Of a stretch of 64,000 nucleotides of DNA, positions 44,957-55,637 are shown one piece after another. The DNA is from Pedobacter panaciterrae (GTDB lineage: Bacteria > Bacteroidota > Bacteroidia > Sphingobacteriales > Sphingobacteriaceae). The notes beneath the pieces are model-generated. The model ran no database searches, was not told the origin of the DNA, and saw nothing but the letters and a program-made list of their open reading frames with translations. The first letter of the stretch is position 1. The number at the start of each line of letters is the position of its first letter. The stretch is taken from the NCBI RefSeq assembly GCF_013204795.1, contig NZ_JABMKW010000016.1:682001-746000 (forward strand). Direction: 5' to 3'. Both the position numbers and the translations under genes were made by a program.

Positions 44957-47900
44957 TTGAATATATATATTCGTAAAAGTCTTAAAATCATACTTTGGAT
45001 AGTAGCAAGCATCATTATGCTGGTTGTCCTTATTGCACTTTCCCTAAACATTCCGGCGGTACAAAATTTTGTAAAGGATAAAGCAATAAATTATTTAAAG
45101 GATAAAACCAAAACTGAGGTAAGTCTGGAGAGTATAAAAATTGCATTACCAAAGGATGTGGTGCTGAATAAATTTTATATTGAAGATAGAAAAGGAGACA
45201 CCCTGCTATATGCACAAAAACTTTCTGTAGACATTAACTTATTTAAACTTTTAAGTAATAAGGTAGAGATCAACAATATTTCACTGCAAAAAATAAGGGC
45301 CAATGTTACCCGCATAAACCCCGATACCTCATTCAACTTTTCTTTCCTGGTAGATGCGTTTATGTCTGAGCAAGAAAAGCCAGAAGAAGAAGTTGCAAAA
45401 GACACCACATCTACTCTCAAATTTTCTATTGAAAAGGTGGCTTTTGAAGACATTGGTATCGTTTATCGTGATGATGTTGCTGGAAATGATGTAAAATTAA
45501 ACCTGGGTGAGTTTACTGCCAACATTAAAGATTTCGACCTCAATAATCAACACTATGTCATCAAATCTTTAGCCTTAAAAAACACCTCCTTAAAATACCT
45601 GCAGCAAAAACCGCTTACACAGTTACAGGCTCACTTACAAAACAGCATAGACACAGCAAAAACAGAATCCGGTAAATTACCACTTGTAGAGATTCAGGAC
45701 TTTGCTTTCAACCATATAAAAATAGGATTCGACGATCGGATTTCGGGTATGAATGCGGATGTTGATCTGAACAAGCTAGCCTTAACTCAGCTGTTTATTG
45801 ACCTTACCAATAGCAATTATAAAATTGACGATGCCAAACTAAATGATACCAAAATAAACTTCAGCTCCACAACTAATAAAGCGAATGTTAATGTTAATGA
45901 CTTGTCTTTAACCAAGCTTCTGGCAGACGTTAAAAATGGCAAGTACAAAATAAATGACGCAAAGCTAAGCAAATCAAATATACTGTTTGCATTAAAACCG
46001 GCTAAACCCGGGAAAGAGACAAAAGTGGATACTGCAGAGAAATCTTCACCCCTGTCATTACTGGTTGACAATATAAGCTTAACCGAGAACAATGTACAGT
46101 TTGATAATCTTGGAGCTAAACCTACTAAAGGAATGGACTTTAACCATTTAAAGTTTACCGGCCTTACCTTAGTAGCTGATGCGCTTGGCTATAGTGATAC
46201 TGGTATAAAAATCAATGTAAAAGAAGGTGTGTTTAAGGAGAAGAGTGGTTTTCAATTATCTAAGCTAAGAGGAGATGTTGTATACTCCGACAAGGCAATT
46301 AAGGTGAATAACTTCTTACTAAAAACACCTAATACATCAATAGAAAACGTTACAGAATTAAATTACTCTTCTCTTGATGATTTAACCAAACATCCGGAAA
46401 GGGTAAAGCTTTCAATGGTTGTTAAAAACACAACTATTGGCTTAAAAGACGCTGCTTACTTTAGTGATGCGGTCCCGGAAAACTACAGAAATGAGAAGAT
46501 AAAAGTAAATGCCAATGTTAGTGGCTATATGAATAACCTTGTAATTCCCCGACTGCAGATTTCGGGGTTAAAAAGCACAAACATTGATGTGAGTGGCAGG
46601 ATAAAAGGACTCCCTGATATGGATAAAGCTTACTTTGACATGAACATCAAAAGGTTTGCAATGACCAAAAAAGATCTTTTGGTAGTTATCCCTAAAAAGA
46701 CTTTGCCAACCAATATAGAGCTTCCTAATGTGATTGTTGCAAACGGAAAGTTTACCGGTTCAATGACCAATTTCAATACCGGTTTTAACATTAATACCGA
46801 CATGGGATCGGCTAAGTTACTGGCAAGCATGAAAGGTCCTAAAGGCAAGGAGAGCTATGTTGCCAGTGTAAACCTGAATAATTTTAATGTAGGTAGATTA
46901 CTTAAACAGCAAGCCCAGTTGGGCAAAATTACGGCTAAAGCCAGCGTTAAAGGAACCGGGCTTGATCCTAAAACTGCTTCGGCACAGTTTAAAGCACAAT
47001 TAATAAGTGCATACTACAACAAATACACTTATAAGGATCTCTTTTTAAGTGGCGATTTCAAGCAGCAAAAATTGAATCTAAAAGGCAATATGGCCGACAC
47101 CAATTTGAATTTTAATTTAACCACTGCCGTAAATATTGCGGGCAAATATCCGGCGGTAAAAGCAGACTTAGATTTAAAACAGGTTGATCTACAGAAATTA
47201 AATTTCAGTCCAGGTGAGTTTAAGTTAGCGGGGGTAATTAATGCAGATGTAAAAACTGCTGATCCAGATTACCTTAACGGTGATATTTTTGTAAATGGCC
47301 TGCAGGTAGTTAAAGATGGCCAACGTTTCAATGTAGACACCATTGTAGTGCATTCTGAAGCGAGCGAAACACACAATATGCTTACCCTTCGTTCTGAGTT
47401 TATGCGAGCCAAAATTGATGGTAAATATCAACTTACCAATGTCGGCAGCGCAGTGATTAACCAGATCAATAAATACTATCAATTTGGCGAGGTAACTAAA
47501 ATCCCTGATCAGCGTTTTAGATTCTACGTAAATTTCTACAATCCTAAAATCCTTCAGAACTTTGTACCGGAACTAACCACCTTTGCCCCTTCCAGAATGA
47601 ATGGCTTAATTGATACTCAGAAGGATAGTTTACTCATGAATGCCTCTTTTCCTCAGATAGTTTATGGTGGCTACAGGATTGATAGTACTAAACTTAATGT
47701 GAACAACACTGAGCAGAAGCTTAATTATAAATTACAAATAAAAAGTTTTCAGAGCTCTGCGGCTAATTTGTTTAATACCGAAATTAGTGGCGACGCTGTA
47801 AATAACAACCTTGCTCTCAATATTTATCTAAGAGACAGTAAGCGGAAAGACAAGTATATTTTGGGTGGTAATTTTAAATCGATTAACAAAGACTACCAGT

Positions 47901-50068
47901 TCAGTTTAGATCCTCAAAAGCTTTTGCTTAATTATGAAAAGTGGGCCATCGCACCTCAAAATTACATTCAGTTTGGTCAGTCGGGTATTATAGCTAATCA
48001 ATTTAACCTGAGTAAGGGTAATCAGCTCTTAGGGATTAACAGTACTGATACTGTTGCCAACTCTCCTTTAAAAGTTGAATTTAAAGACTTCAAAATAGAA
48101 ACGCTTACTAAGTTTGCCGAGCAGGACAGTTCTTTGGTTGGTGGTACTATTAATGGTACTATTGATGCAAAGGAGCTTATGGATACACCTAAGTTTGAGG
48201 CAAATCTAACAATAGATAGGTTAAGGTATTTGAAAGATGAGTTTGGAACCTTGCGTGTTGCTGTAAACAACAATACAGAGAATGCATATGAAACTAACAT
48301 TGCCTTATCTGGTGTACACGAGTTAAGGGTTAATGGATTTTACTATACTTCACCACAGAGTGCCCTTGACCTTAACTTAAACATTGATAAAATTGACCTG
48401 AAAGCAATAGAGAGTGTGTCAATGGGACAGATAAAGAATGGCTCGGGTACAATATCCGGGGAATTGTCTATCAAAGGCCCCCTTGATGCCCCCAAAATTT
48501 TAGGCGACGTTAAATTTAACCAGGCCGCATTTACAGCAACTTATGTGAATTCTTATTTCAGAATGCCAAATGAGTCTATAAGTTTTACTGATAAGGGGAT
48601 AAACTTCAATAGATTTACCATTATAGATTCTTTAAATCAGAAGGCAGTAATAACCGGTGGTGTCCTCACTACTGACTATAAAGATTTTCGGTTCAACATG
48701 GACATGAGAACGAACAACTTTAGACTTATGAACTCTACTGCTGCCGATAACGACATGATCTACGGTACTGTTTATGTTACCAGTACCATTAAGGTTCGCG
48801 GCGATCTTAACCAGCCTGATGTAGACATGAACGTTAAAGTAGAAGATAAAACTAAGTTCTTCTTTGCTATGCCACCTGATGATCCCTCGGTAATTGATCA
48901 GGAAGGTATTGTACAGTTTACAGATTTCAGCGCACCGCCGTTTAATGGTAAAAAGGCACTGAACGTTAGCGATTCCGTAAGCAAAGCTCCAATCAAGGGA
49001 CTTAATTTAAGTGCTACTATCGACATTGATCCGGATGCAGAATTAAATGTAGTGGTGGATCCATCTAACGGTGATGCACTAAAAGTTAAAGGGCAAGCAT
49101 CTTTAACAGCAACAATGGACCCTAGCGGCAAGACTAGTTTAACGGGAAGATATCAGGTATCTGATGGTAGTTACAATCTGACTGTTGGTCCTGTTAAAAA
49201 GGACTTTAAGCTGCAACAAGGCAGCAGCATTGTATGGACTGGAGATCCTATGGAGGCCAATGTAAACTTAACGGCATTATATGAAGTAAATACAGCTCCT
49301 ATTGACTTGATAGGTGATCCAACACAATATGAGGCTAAAACCAAACTTCCTTTCCAGGTATACCTGATGATGACGGGTGAACTTTTAAAGCCAAGCATCA
49401 AATTTAAATTAGACTTACCAGAAAATGAGCGGGGTGCACTCAATGGTCAGGTATATGCGAAATTACAGAGTGTAAATACGAATGAAAGCGAACTGAACAA
49501 GCAGGTATTTGCACTATTGGCGTTCAACAGGTTTATTGCTGACAATCCGTTCCAAAGTCTGGCCGGAGGTAGTAGTGTTTCTTCTATTGCCCGTTCAAGC
49601 GTAAGTAAACTATTAACAGAACAATTGAACAATCTTGCATCCGATTTGATAAAGGGTGTAGATATAAACTTTGGTTTAAATTCATCTGAAGACTATTCGG
49701 CATCAGGCAGCAAGTCGCAAAAAACAGATCTGGAGATCGGTCTGTCTAAAAAACTCTTGAACGATCGTTTAATTGTTACCGTTGGTAGTTCTTTTGGATT
49801 GGAAGGCCCTCAGCAGCAAGGTCAGAGTTCTACCAATATTGCAGGAAATGTTAATGTGGAATACCTTCTTTCCAGTGATGGCAGATACAGGTTAAGAGCT
49901 TATAGACGCAATCAGAATGAAGGCGTAATTGAAGGACAGATCATTGAAACAGGGCTTGGATTTGCTTTAGTGGTTGATTACAATAAATTCAGGGAGGTTT
50001 TCCAAAACTTCTCTAAAAAGAAAAGATTTAGAAATGAAGAGAGGCGTAAAAATGAGACAACAAATTAA
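44957..50068 (+). CDS. tamB: TamB-like translocation and assembly module protein
   Basis: This 1703-residue protein has a single N-terminal membrane anchor (ILWIVASIIMLVVLIALSL), a long beta-rich AsmA/TamB-type body of repeated segments (such as SNYKIDDAKLNDTKINF and KYKINDAKLSKSNILF), and a TamB C-terminal domain from about residue 1200 (TATMDPSGKTSLTGRYQVSD, FQVYLMMTGELLKPSIKF). The start is TTG at 44957; no in-frame ATG lies between it and the upstream stop. In other bacteria TamB bridges the membranes and moves lipids or outer-membrane proteins. It overlaps the following lipoprotein gene by 17 nt. Confidence 0.9.
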   Translation: MNIYIRKSLKIILWIVASIIMLVVLIALSLNIPAVQNFVKDKAINYLKDKTKTEVSLESIKIALPKDVVLNKFYIEDRKGDTLLYAQKLSVDINLFKLLSNKVEINNISLQKIRANVTRINPDTSFNFSFLVDAFMSEQEKPEEEVAKDTTSTLKFSIEKVAFEDIGIVYRDDVAGNDVKLNLGEFTANIKDFDLNNQHYVIKSLALKNTSLKYLQQKPLTQLQAHLQNSIDTAKTESGKLPLVEIQDFAFNHIKIGFDDRISGMNADVDLNKLALTQLFIDLTNSNYKIDDAKLNDTKINFSSTTNKANVNVNDLSLTKLLADVKNGKYKINDAKLSKSNILFALKPAKPGKETKVDTAEKSSPLSLLVDNISLTENNVQFDNLGAKPTKGMDFNHLKFTGLTLVADALGYSDTGIKINVKEGVFKEKSGFQLSKLRGDVVYSDKAIKVNNFLLKTPNTSIENVTELNYSSLDDLTKHPERVKLSMVVKNTTIGLKDAAYFSDAVPENYRNEKIKVNANVSGYMNNLVIPRLQISGLKSTNIDVSGRIKGLPDMDKAYFDMNIKRFAMTKKDLLVVIPKKTLPTNIELPNVIVANGKFTGSMTNFNTGFNINTDMGSAKLLASMKGPKGKESYVASVNLNNFNVGRLLKQQAQLGKITAKASVKGTGLDPKTASAQFKAQLISAYYNKYTYKDLFLSGDFKQQKLNLKGNMADTNLNFNLTTAVNIAGKYPAVKADLDLKQVDLQKLNFSPGEFKLAGVINADVKTADPDYLNGDIFVNGLQVVKDGQRFNVDTIVVHSEASETHNMLTLRSEFMRAKIDGKYQLTNVGSAVINQINKYYQFGEVTKIPDQRFRFYVNFYNPKILQNFVPELTTFAPSRMNGLIDTQKDSLLMNASFPQIVYGGYRIDSTKLNVNNTEQKLNYKLQIKSFQSSAANLFNTEISGDAVNNNLALNIYLRDSKRKDKYILGGNFKSINKDYQFSLDPQKLLLNYEKWAIAPQNYIQFGQSGIIANQFNLSKGNQLLGINSTDTVANSPLKVEFKDFKIETLTKFAEQDSSLVGGTINGTIDAKELMDTPKFEANLTIDRLRYLKDEFGTLRVAVNNNTENAYETNIALSGVHELRVNGFYYTSPQSALDLNLNIDKIDLKAIESVSMGQIKNGSGTISGELSIKGPLDAPKILGDVKFNQAAFTATYVNSYFRMPNESISFTDKGINFNRFTIIDSLNQKAVITGGVLTTDYKDFRFNMDMRTNNFRLMNSTAADNDMIYGTVYVTSTIKVRGDLNQPDVDMNVKVEDKTKFFFAMPPDDPSVIDQEGIVQFTDFSAPPFNGKKALNVSDSVSKAPIKGLNLSATIDIDPDAELNVVVDPSNGDALKVKGQASLTATMDPSGKTSLTGRYQVSDGSYNLTVGPVKKDFKLQQGSSIVWTGDPMEANVNLTALYEVNTAPIDLIGDPTQYEAKTKLPFQVYLMMTGELLKPSIKFKLDLPENERGALNGQVYAKLQSVNTNESELNKQVFALLAFNRFIADNPFQSLAGGSSVSSIARSSVSKLLTEQLNNLASDLIKGVDINFGLNSSEDYSASGSKSQKTDLEIGLSKKLLNDRLIVTVGSSFGLEGPQQQGQSSTNIAGNVNVEYLLSSDGRYRLRAYRRNQNEGVIEGQIIETGLGFALVVDYNKFREVFQNFSKKKRFRNEERRKNETTN

Positions 50069-52352
50069 ATCCGGCTTATTTATACTTGCATGTTTAATTT
50101 TTGGCGCCTGTAGCAGTACCAAAAACCTTAAACCCGGGGAGATTTTATATACCGGTGCCGACATTAACATCAATCCTGATTCAACAGCAAAAATTGACAA
50201 TCAGAAAGAGGTTAAAGGGGTTTTACTTGATAAAACACGACCTAATCCTAATAAGTCAATTTTAGGCATAAAGTTTAAACTTGCCATGTACAATCTTGCC
50301 GGCGAACCTAAAAAATCAAAAGGGATCCGGTATTGGCTCCGCAATAAAGTGGGCGAACCGCCTGTGTTATTAAGCGAGGTAAAAATCCCTTATAACAACG
50401 CTGTGCTTAAAAGTTATTTGATTAGTCAGGGGTATCTTCAATCTGAAGTAAACGGAGATACTGTAGTTAGTGGTAAAAAGGGCAAAGCACTTTATACCGT
50501 TGTTACCGGTGCGAGATATAAAATTAACAGTGTCGAATTCCCAAAAGATAGCACAGGTATAGTTCAAATCATAAATCAGAATAAAGACAAAACGCTATTA
50601 AAAGTAGGCGACAATTATGACCTGGAAACTTATAAAAATGAGCGGATCAGAATAGACAATGATTTAAAGGAACAGGGATATTTTTATTTTAATCCTGATT
50701 ATTTGATTTTACAGGTTGATAGTACTGTAGGCAAACATCTGGTAGATATCAGAATAAAAGTAAAAGACATTGCCCCTGATGCAGGCCTTAAACCTTATAC
50801 CATTGATAAAATTAATATCTACCCTAATTATTCTTTAAGAAGAGATAGCGCAATCAGAAATTCAACTCCTGAAGTATACAAGGATTTTAATATTTATGAT
50901 ACACGACACACCTACAAGCCGGGCTTATTTGACCGCTTGGTTTTCTTCAAAAAAGACGAATTATACAATAGGCGTGATCATAACCAATCTTTAAACAGAA
51001 TGGTTAACATAGGTATTTTTCAAAATGTTAAAGCAGAATTTTTACCTGTCGACAGTTTTAGAAACAATAAGCTAAACCTTAACATTTTCCTCACCCCTTT
51101 AAAGAAAAACTCTCTTTCCTTTTCACTAACCGGAACCAGCAAATCCAATAACTTTGTCGGATCAGAAGCTAAGTTAACTCAAACTACCCGTAACCTTTTT
51201 AGAGGTGGCGAGCAGTTGGATGTAAGTGTAAGTGGTGGATTCGAAACCCAGGTAAGCGGGCAGGCCAAAGGACTAAACTCATATTCTTTTACTACTGAAG
51301 CAAAGCTTACCTTCCCAAGGTTTATACTCCCTTTCTTTAACTTTAACAGTACCAATGCGTTTATTCCTAAAACCATTGCTTCTCTATCATACCAATCGCT
51401 AAACAGAGGTTCCTTATACGGTTTAAATTCCTTTAAAGGAGAGTTTGGATATAACTGGAAAGAGAATTTATATAAAGAACATAGCTTTAACCCTATCTCT
51501 ATAAATTACGTAACATCTAACGTAACCAATGATACGGCAAGAAGGGACAGTCTCTTTAGTGCAAACCCCGGCTTGGAAAAGAATCTTGAACGCCAGTTTA
51601 TTATAGGAAGCAACTATAGTTTCACATTTACCAACCAGATGGAGGATTTCAGAAGAAACAATATATATTTCAATGGAACTCTTGAAACTGGTGGAAACGT
51701 ATGGGGCTTATTTGCAGGAAAAAACGATGAAGGCAAAAAGACTGTATTAGGCATTCCTATCAATCAATTTATACGGGTTGAAACCGATTTTAGAGATTAT
51801 TATAAAATCACAAAGAACCTGATCTGGGCAAGCCGTTTAAATCTTGGTTATGGATATGGATATGGGAACAATACATCTATCCCTTTTGTGCGTCAGTTCT
51901 TTGCCGGAGGCAGTAACGATATCCGGGCTTTTGCAGCCAGGTCATTGGGGCCCGGATCTTACAAACTGCCAAACCAAACTAATAACTATACCGACCAAAG
52001 TGGGGATATAAAGGCAATGGTTAACACAGAGTTACGTTTTAAATTATTTAGTGTTTTATATGGGGCTCTATTTGCAGATGCCGGGAACGTGTGGTTAAGA
52101 AAAGAAGATCCGTTAAGACCAGGGTCAGGCTTTAACTTTAAAGATGCACTTGATGAAATTGCGGTAGGCACCGGTGCCGGCCTCCGGGTAGATGCATCGA
52201 TCTTCGTTATCCGCTTAGATGTAGCCTTCCCTATCAGAAAACCTTATCTTGAACCTGGAAATCGTTGGGTAATAGATCAGGTAGATTTTGGAAGCAGCAC
52301 CTGGCGTAAAGAAAATTTAATCTATAACATAGGTATTGGGTATCCTTTTTAA
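50052..52352 (+). CDS. tamL: BamA/TamA-superfamily outer-membrane lipoprotein (TamL)
   Basis: This 766-residue protein starts at the ATG at 50052; an in-frame upstream ATG at 49974 would lose the signal peptide. The lipobox is FGAC (Cys20). POTRA-like repeats occupy the N-terminal third (ARYKINSVEFPKDST, LRIDNDLKEQGYFYFNPDYL-like) and a 16-strand barrel follows (FAGGSNDIRAFAARSLGPGS, typical of the Omp85 L6 loop VRGF-like IRAF). TamL is the lipoprotein TamA homologue described in Bacteroidota. It pairs with TamB, whose gene overlaps it by 17 nt. Confidence 0.9.
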   Translation: MRQQIKSGLFILACLIFGACSSTKNLKPGEILYTGADININPDSTAKIDNQKEVKGVLLDKTRPNPNKSILGIKFKLAMYNLAGEPKKSKGIRYWLRNKVGEPPVLLSEVKIPYNNAVLKSYLISQGYLQSEVNGDTVVSGKKGKALYTVVTGARYKINSVEFPKDSTGIVQIINQNKDKTLLKVGDNYDLETYKNERIRIDNDLKEQGYFYFNPDYLILQVDSTVGKHLVDIRIKVKDIAPDAGLKPYTIDKINIYPNYSLRRDSAIRNSTPEVYKDFNIYDTRHTYKPGLFDRLVFFKKDELYNRRDHNQSLNRMVNIGIFQNVKAEFLPVDSFRNNKLNLNIFLTPLKKNSLSFSLTGTSKSNNFVGSEAKLTQTTRNLFRGGEQLDVSVSGGFETQVSGQAKGLNSYSFTTEAKLTFPRFILPFFNFNSTNAFIPKTIASLSYQSLNRGSLYGLNSFKGEFGYNWKENLYKEHSFNPISINYVTSNVTNDTARRDSLFSANPGLEKNLERQFIIGSNYSFTFTNQMEDFRRNNIYFNGTLETGGNVWGLFAGKNDEGKKTVLGIPINQFIRVETDFRDYYKITKNLIWASRLNLGYGYGYGNNTSIPFVRQFFAGGSNDIRAFAARSLGPGSYKLPNQTNNYTDQSGDIKAMVNTELRFKLFSVLYGALFADAGNVWLRKEDPLRPGSGFNFKDALDEIAVGTGAGLRVDASIFVIRLDVAFPIRKPYLEPGNRWVIDQVDFGSSTWRKENLIYNIGIGYPF

Positions 52353-52360
52353 TATTGATT

Positions 52361-53398
52361 ATGACATTCTTAAAAAAAGCTATTCATTTTGTTAAAGCAA
52401 CAGCACATTTATTTATAGCCGCTGGAAAAGGGTTTATGGAAGACAGGGTGATGAAGCTAAGCGCGGCACTAGCCTATTACACCATATTTTCTCTTACCCC
52501 ACTTATCATTATTATCATTGCTGCAGCAAGTTTGTTTTTAGGTGGAGATATTAAGCATACAATAGAAACATCTGTAGATGGAACAGTGCAAGAATATAAA
52601 ATGGATCCGCGAGAGGAACTCTTCTCTGAAATACAAGATTTGGTAGGTCCGGATGCCACTGCTCAACTCAAATCATTCGTAAAACAATCAAACGTTTCGG
52701 GAAAAAGTACATTAGGGCTAATTATAGGTATCACTACACTTATTATTGGTGCTACGGCTATGTTCATAGAGATTCAGGACAGTATTAATTTAATCTGGAA
52801 AGTAAAGGCTGTACCAAAAAAGGGATGGAAAAAATTAATCACCAACAGACTGCTCTCCTTTTCGCTAATTGCTTCGCTTGGATTTTTGTTACTCGTCTCC
52901 CTTGTTATAAATAGTATTGTAGTAGGCATAGGCGACAAACTTGTGGGGCTTGCGTCTAAAGTCGGTGTCGAAAAGGTATCAGAGCTATTTATGCTAATCC
53001 TTACCAATGCCTTAACACTGGCAGTTGTAACCTGCATTTTTGCAATTATTTTTAAGGTGTTGCCTGATGTTGATTTAAAATGGAAACCAGCAATTGTTGG
53101 GGCCCTGTTTACGGCACTGCTTTTTAGTTTGGGTAAGTATATAATTGGAATCTATATTGAAAAGGGCAACCCTGCATCGGCATTTGGCGCTGCCAGTTCT
53201 ATAATTGTAATTCTGTTGTGGATCTATTACACCTCTATCATATTATATTTTGGAGCTGAATTTACACAGGCCTATGCAGAACGATATGATAAAGGTATAG
53301 CACCAAGTAAATATGCAGTGCATACCAAAATTGTTATTGTAGAAAAAAAGGTGGATGTATTGCCGCCACAGCATCCGGAAGACACAAAGATCCCTTAA
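52361..53398 (+). CDS. YihY/BrkB-family inner-membrane protein
   Basis: This 345-residue protein starts at the ATG at 52361; a TTG two codons earlier is less likely. About six membrane helices are visible with the family signatures MKLSAALAYYTIFSLTPLII, GATAMFIEIQDSINLIWKVK, and YYTSIILYFGAEFTQAYAER. The family is of unknown transport role (the ribonuclease BN name is historic). It follows tamL by 8 nt and probably belongs to that operon. Its stop codon overlaps the convergent hybrid kinase gene by four bases. Confidence 0.9.
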   Translation: MTFLKKAIHFVKATAHLFIAAGKGFMEDRVMKLSAALAYYTIFSLTPLIIIIIAAASLFLGGDIKHTIETSVDGTVQEYKMDPREELFSEIQDLVGPDATAQLKSFVKQSNVSGKSTLGLIIGITTLIIGATAMFIEIQDSINLIWKVKAVPKKGWKKLITNRLLSFSLIASLGFLLLVSLVINSIVVGIGDKLVGLASKVGVEKVSELFMLILTNALTLAVVTCIFAIIFKVLPDVDLKWKPAIVGALFTALLFSLGKYIIGIYIEKGNPASAFGAASSIIVILLWIYYTSIILYFGAEFTQAYAERYDKGIAPSKYAVHTKIVIVEKKVDVLPPQHPEDTKIP

Positions 53399-55515
53399 AT
53401 ATACTTAAGCATCTGGTCCATTAATTCCTGTTCTAAAAACGGCTTTAGTACCAGATCATTCATTCCTGCTTTTAAGTAGGCTTCTCTGTTTTCCTGCATT
53501 ACATGGGCAGTTATTCCTAAAATCGGAATTCCGGATTTTGCAAAATCCCCGTTATATCTGATTTCATGTGTAAGCTCTACCCCACCCATCACTGGCATCT
53601 GAATATCTGTTAACACAATATTGTAGTCATTCTTCTTGTATAATTCGAGTGCCTGTTTACCATCATAAGCAGAATCATATTCCATACCCCACCGCTTTAA
53701 TATTGTTTGAACCAGCAAAATATTCATTTTATTATCATCTACCAGCAGCACCTTCTTTCCTTTCAGCTTCTCAACAGTTGACGTTCCTTTATCAACATGT
53801 TGCTCCTCTGCAAATTCTGAAATAAGGTAGGGGATTTCAAAACTAAATACGGAGCCCTTACCAAGTACACTGCTAACATTTATTTTACCACCCTGCAGTT
53901 CCACGATCTTTTTACAAATTGCTAATCCCAGCCCAGTTCCCTGAAGTTGTGTTGTAGCCGATGAATAGATTTGCGAGAATTCAAGAAATATCAGATCAAG
54001 GTCTTCCCTGGCCATACCTATACCAGTATCTTCTACCTGTACTTTTAATACCGCCTGTTTTTTCCCATCTATTACCAATTGAACCCGAAGCGTTATTTTC
54101 CCTCTTTTTGTGAACTTAATCGCATTGGTTAGCAAATTCATAACAACCTGTTTCAAACGCAAACGGTCGCCAATTAAATAAATATTTTTATCGATAGCTA
54201 TTTTACTCTCTAATTTCAGATCCTTATTTTCTGCAAGAACATTCATGCTATGAAAAACTTCCGCAATCTCTGATTCCGGAGAGAAGGGCTCAGATTCGAT
54301 ATTTATTACGCCTACTTCATATTTAGAAAAATCTAGAATTTCATTAACCAGTTCGAGCAGCATCTCTGATGAACTGCGTATAGCGTCTACCTGCTCTCTC
54401 TGTTCATCATTCAGGTTACTCTTGCCTAGCTGCTCAGAAAATCCAACTACCGAATTTAATGGTGTGCGTATTTCATGGCTCATATTAGCAAGGAAACGAC
54501 TTTTCGAATGCGAATCTTGAGCTGCCAAACCATTCAGGCTGATCAATAAACTTTCATTCTTATAAAGCTTATATAAATTATATAGAATAATTGCGACTAA
54601 ACAAACCAACAATAGTGCATCTATCAGTTCCATTCCGCTTAATTTTTTAAGCTCTACTTCAAGCTCTTCGCCCAAAGTAACCCTTCGTTTAGCCACATAC
54701 TCAATATCATTTTGCTTAAACTCCTTTAATACCGTAATAATATCTTGGATCAGTTTATTATTCAACAACAAAATTGCCTTTTCATTGCTCTTGATTTGGT
54801 TATTGTTAGCATAAAGCTTCCGGTAATAGGCTTCTACTTCTTCTAACAATTTGTTATTAAAAGTGGTAACCTCATCTACCACTCCCTCATTCTTTTTGGT
54901 TTTAACAATTGTAACGGCACTATCTTTACTCCCTTTATTGGAAATTGCATCCGCTAATCGGCCAAAGAATTTTTTACGCGGTTTAACTGCTTGTTTAATC
55001 GTATCAACGGTTGTTACTGTTTTAAACTTTTTCTTTATTGAACCCAGATTAATTTTTGCCTGGGCACGCCTTTCTTCCAAACCAAGTTTTGAGAACCCGG
55101 CAAACAGGCTATCTGTTAACTGCCTAAGTTTCAAATAGCTCTCTGTCTTTAGCTTTTTCTGTTTTACAAGTTCTTTTAAATCCTGATTTTCCGTATTGTT
55201 ATCGCCTAGGCTATTTAAATCGTTTAGAAGAAGAGAGATTTTATGGATACCGTCTGAGAATTGATTAAGATAATATTTATCTGCAGTTACGGCATACATG
55301 CGCGAATTATTCTCTGCCTGATAAAGGGTATAAATACAGGTATCTACTTCCGAATAACTTTTCTGAAGCATCGTTAGCTTCGTAATATCGTGCTTTAGCC
55401 CATTAATTTTATTATTCCTGAGGTATAACAGAAAGGCATAAATAAACAATGCAAATATCAAAAATGCTACTACAAAGTAACGGAATGGATCTCTTCTCTT
55501 AGCGTTAAACGACAT
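53395..55515 (-). CDS. Hybrid sensor histidine kinase/response regulator
   Basis: This 706-residue protein has two membrane helices (about 12-30 and 294-320) around a periplasmic sensor with long coiled coils and many charged residues. HisKA follows with His347 (MSHEIRTPLNSVVGF), then HATPase (NLLTNAIKFT, DTGIGM, GTGLGLAIC) and a C-terminal receiver (VLLVDDNKMNILL) with Asp637 (VLTDIQMPVMGG). The coiled-coil sensor has no recognised ligand domain. No DNA-binding output module is present, so phosphate must pass to another protein. It is convergent with brkB. Confidence 0.93.
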   Translation of the reverse strand: MSFNAKRRDPFRYFVVAFLIFALFIYAFLLYLRNNKINGLKHDITKLTMLQKSYSEVDTCIYTLYQAENNSRMYAVTADKYYLNQFSDGIHKISLLLNDLNSLGDNNTENQDLKELVKQKKLKTESYLKLRQLTDSLFAGFSKLGLEERRAQAKINLGSIKKKFKTVTTVDTIKQAVKPRKKFFGRLADAISNKGSKDSAVTIVKTKKNEGVVDEVTTFNNKLLEEVEAYYRKLYANNNQIKSNEKAILLLNNKLIQDIITVLKEFKQNDIEYVAKRRVTLGEELEVELKKLSGMELIDALLLVCLVAIILYNLYKLYKNESLLISLNGLAAQDSHSKSRFLANMSHEIRTPLNSVVGFSEQLGKSNLNDEQREQVDAIRSSSEMLLELVNEILDFSKYEVGVINIESEPFSPESEIAEVFHSMNVLAENKDLKLESKIAIDKNIYLIGDRLRLKQVVMNLLTNAIKFTKRGKITLRVQLVIDGKKQAVLKVQVEDTGIGMAREDLDLIFLEFSQIYSSATTQLQGTGLGLAICKKIVELQGGKINVSSVLGKGSVFSFEIPYLISEFAEEQHVDKGTSTVEKLKGKKVLLVDDNKMNILLVQTILKRWGMEYDSAYDGKQALELYKKNDYNIVLTDIQMPVMGGVELTHEIRYNGDFAKSGIPILGITAHVMQENREAYLKAGMNDLVLKPFLEQELMDQMLKYI

Positions 55516-55637
55516 ATTATCTTATTATACTGCAGTTTTAATAACTACAGAACTTATCAAACAATTATATCAAAAGGGATCTGATTGAAATACAATAATA
55601 AACGAAAATTTTCACATAACCGATACTTTAATAAATC

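Noticed and set aside
49974..50051. Upstream start of tamL
   Set aside because: Would bury the lipoprotein signal 26 residues inside and overlap tamB by 95 nt.
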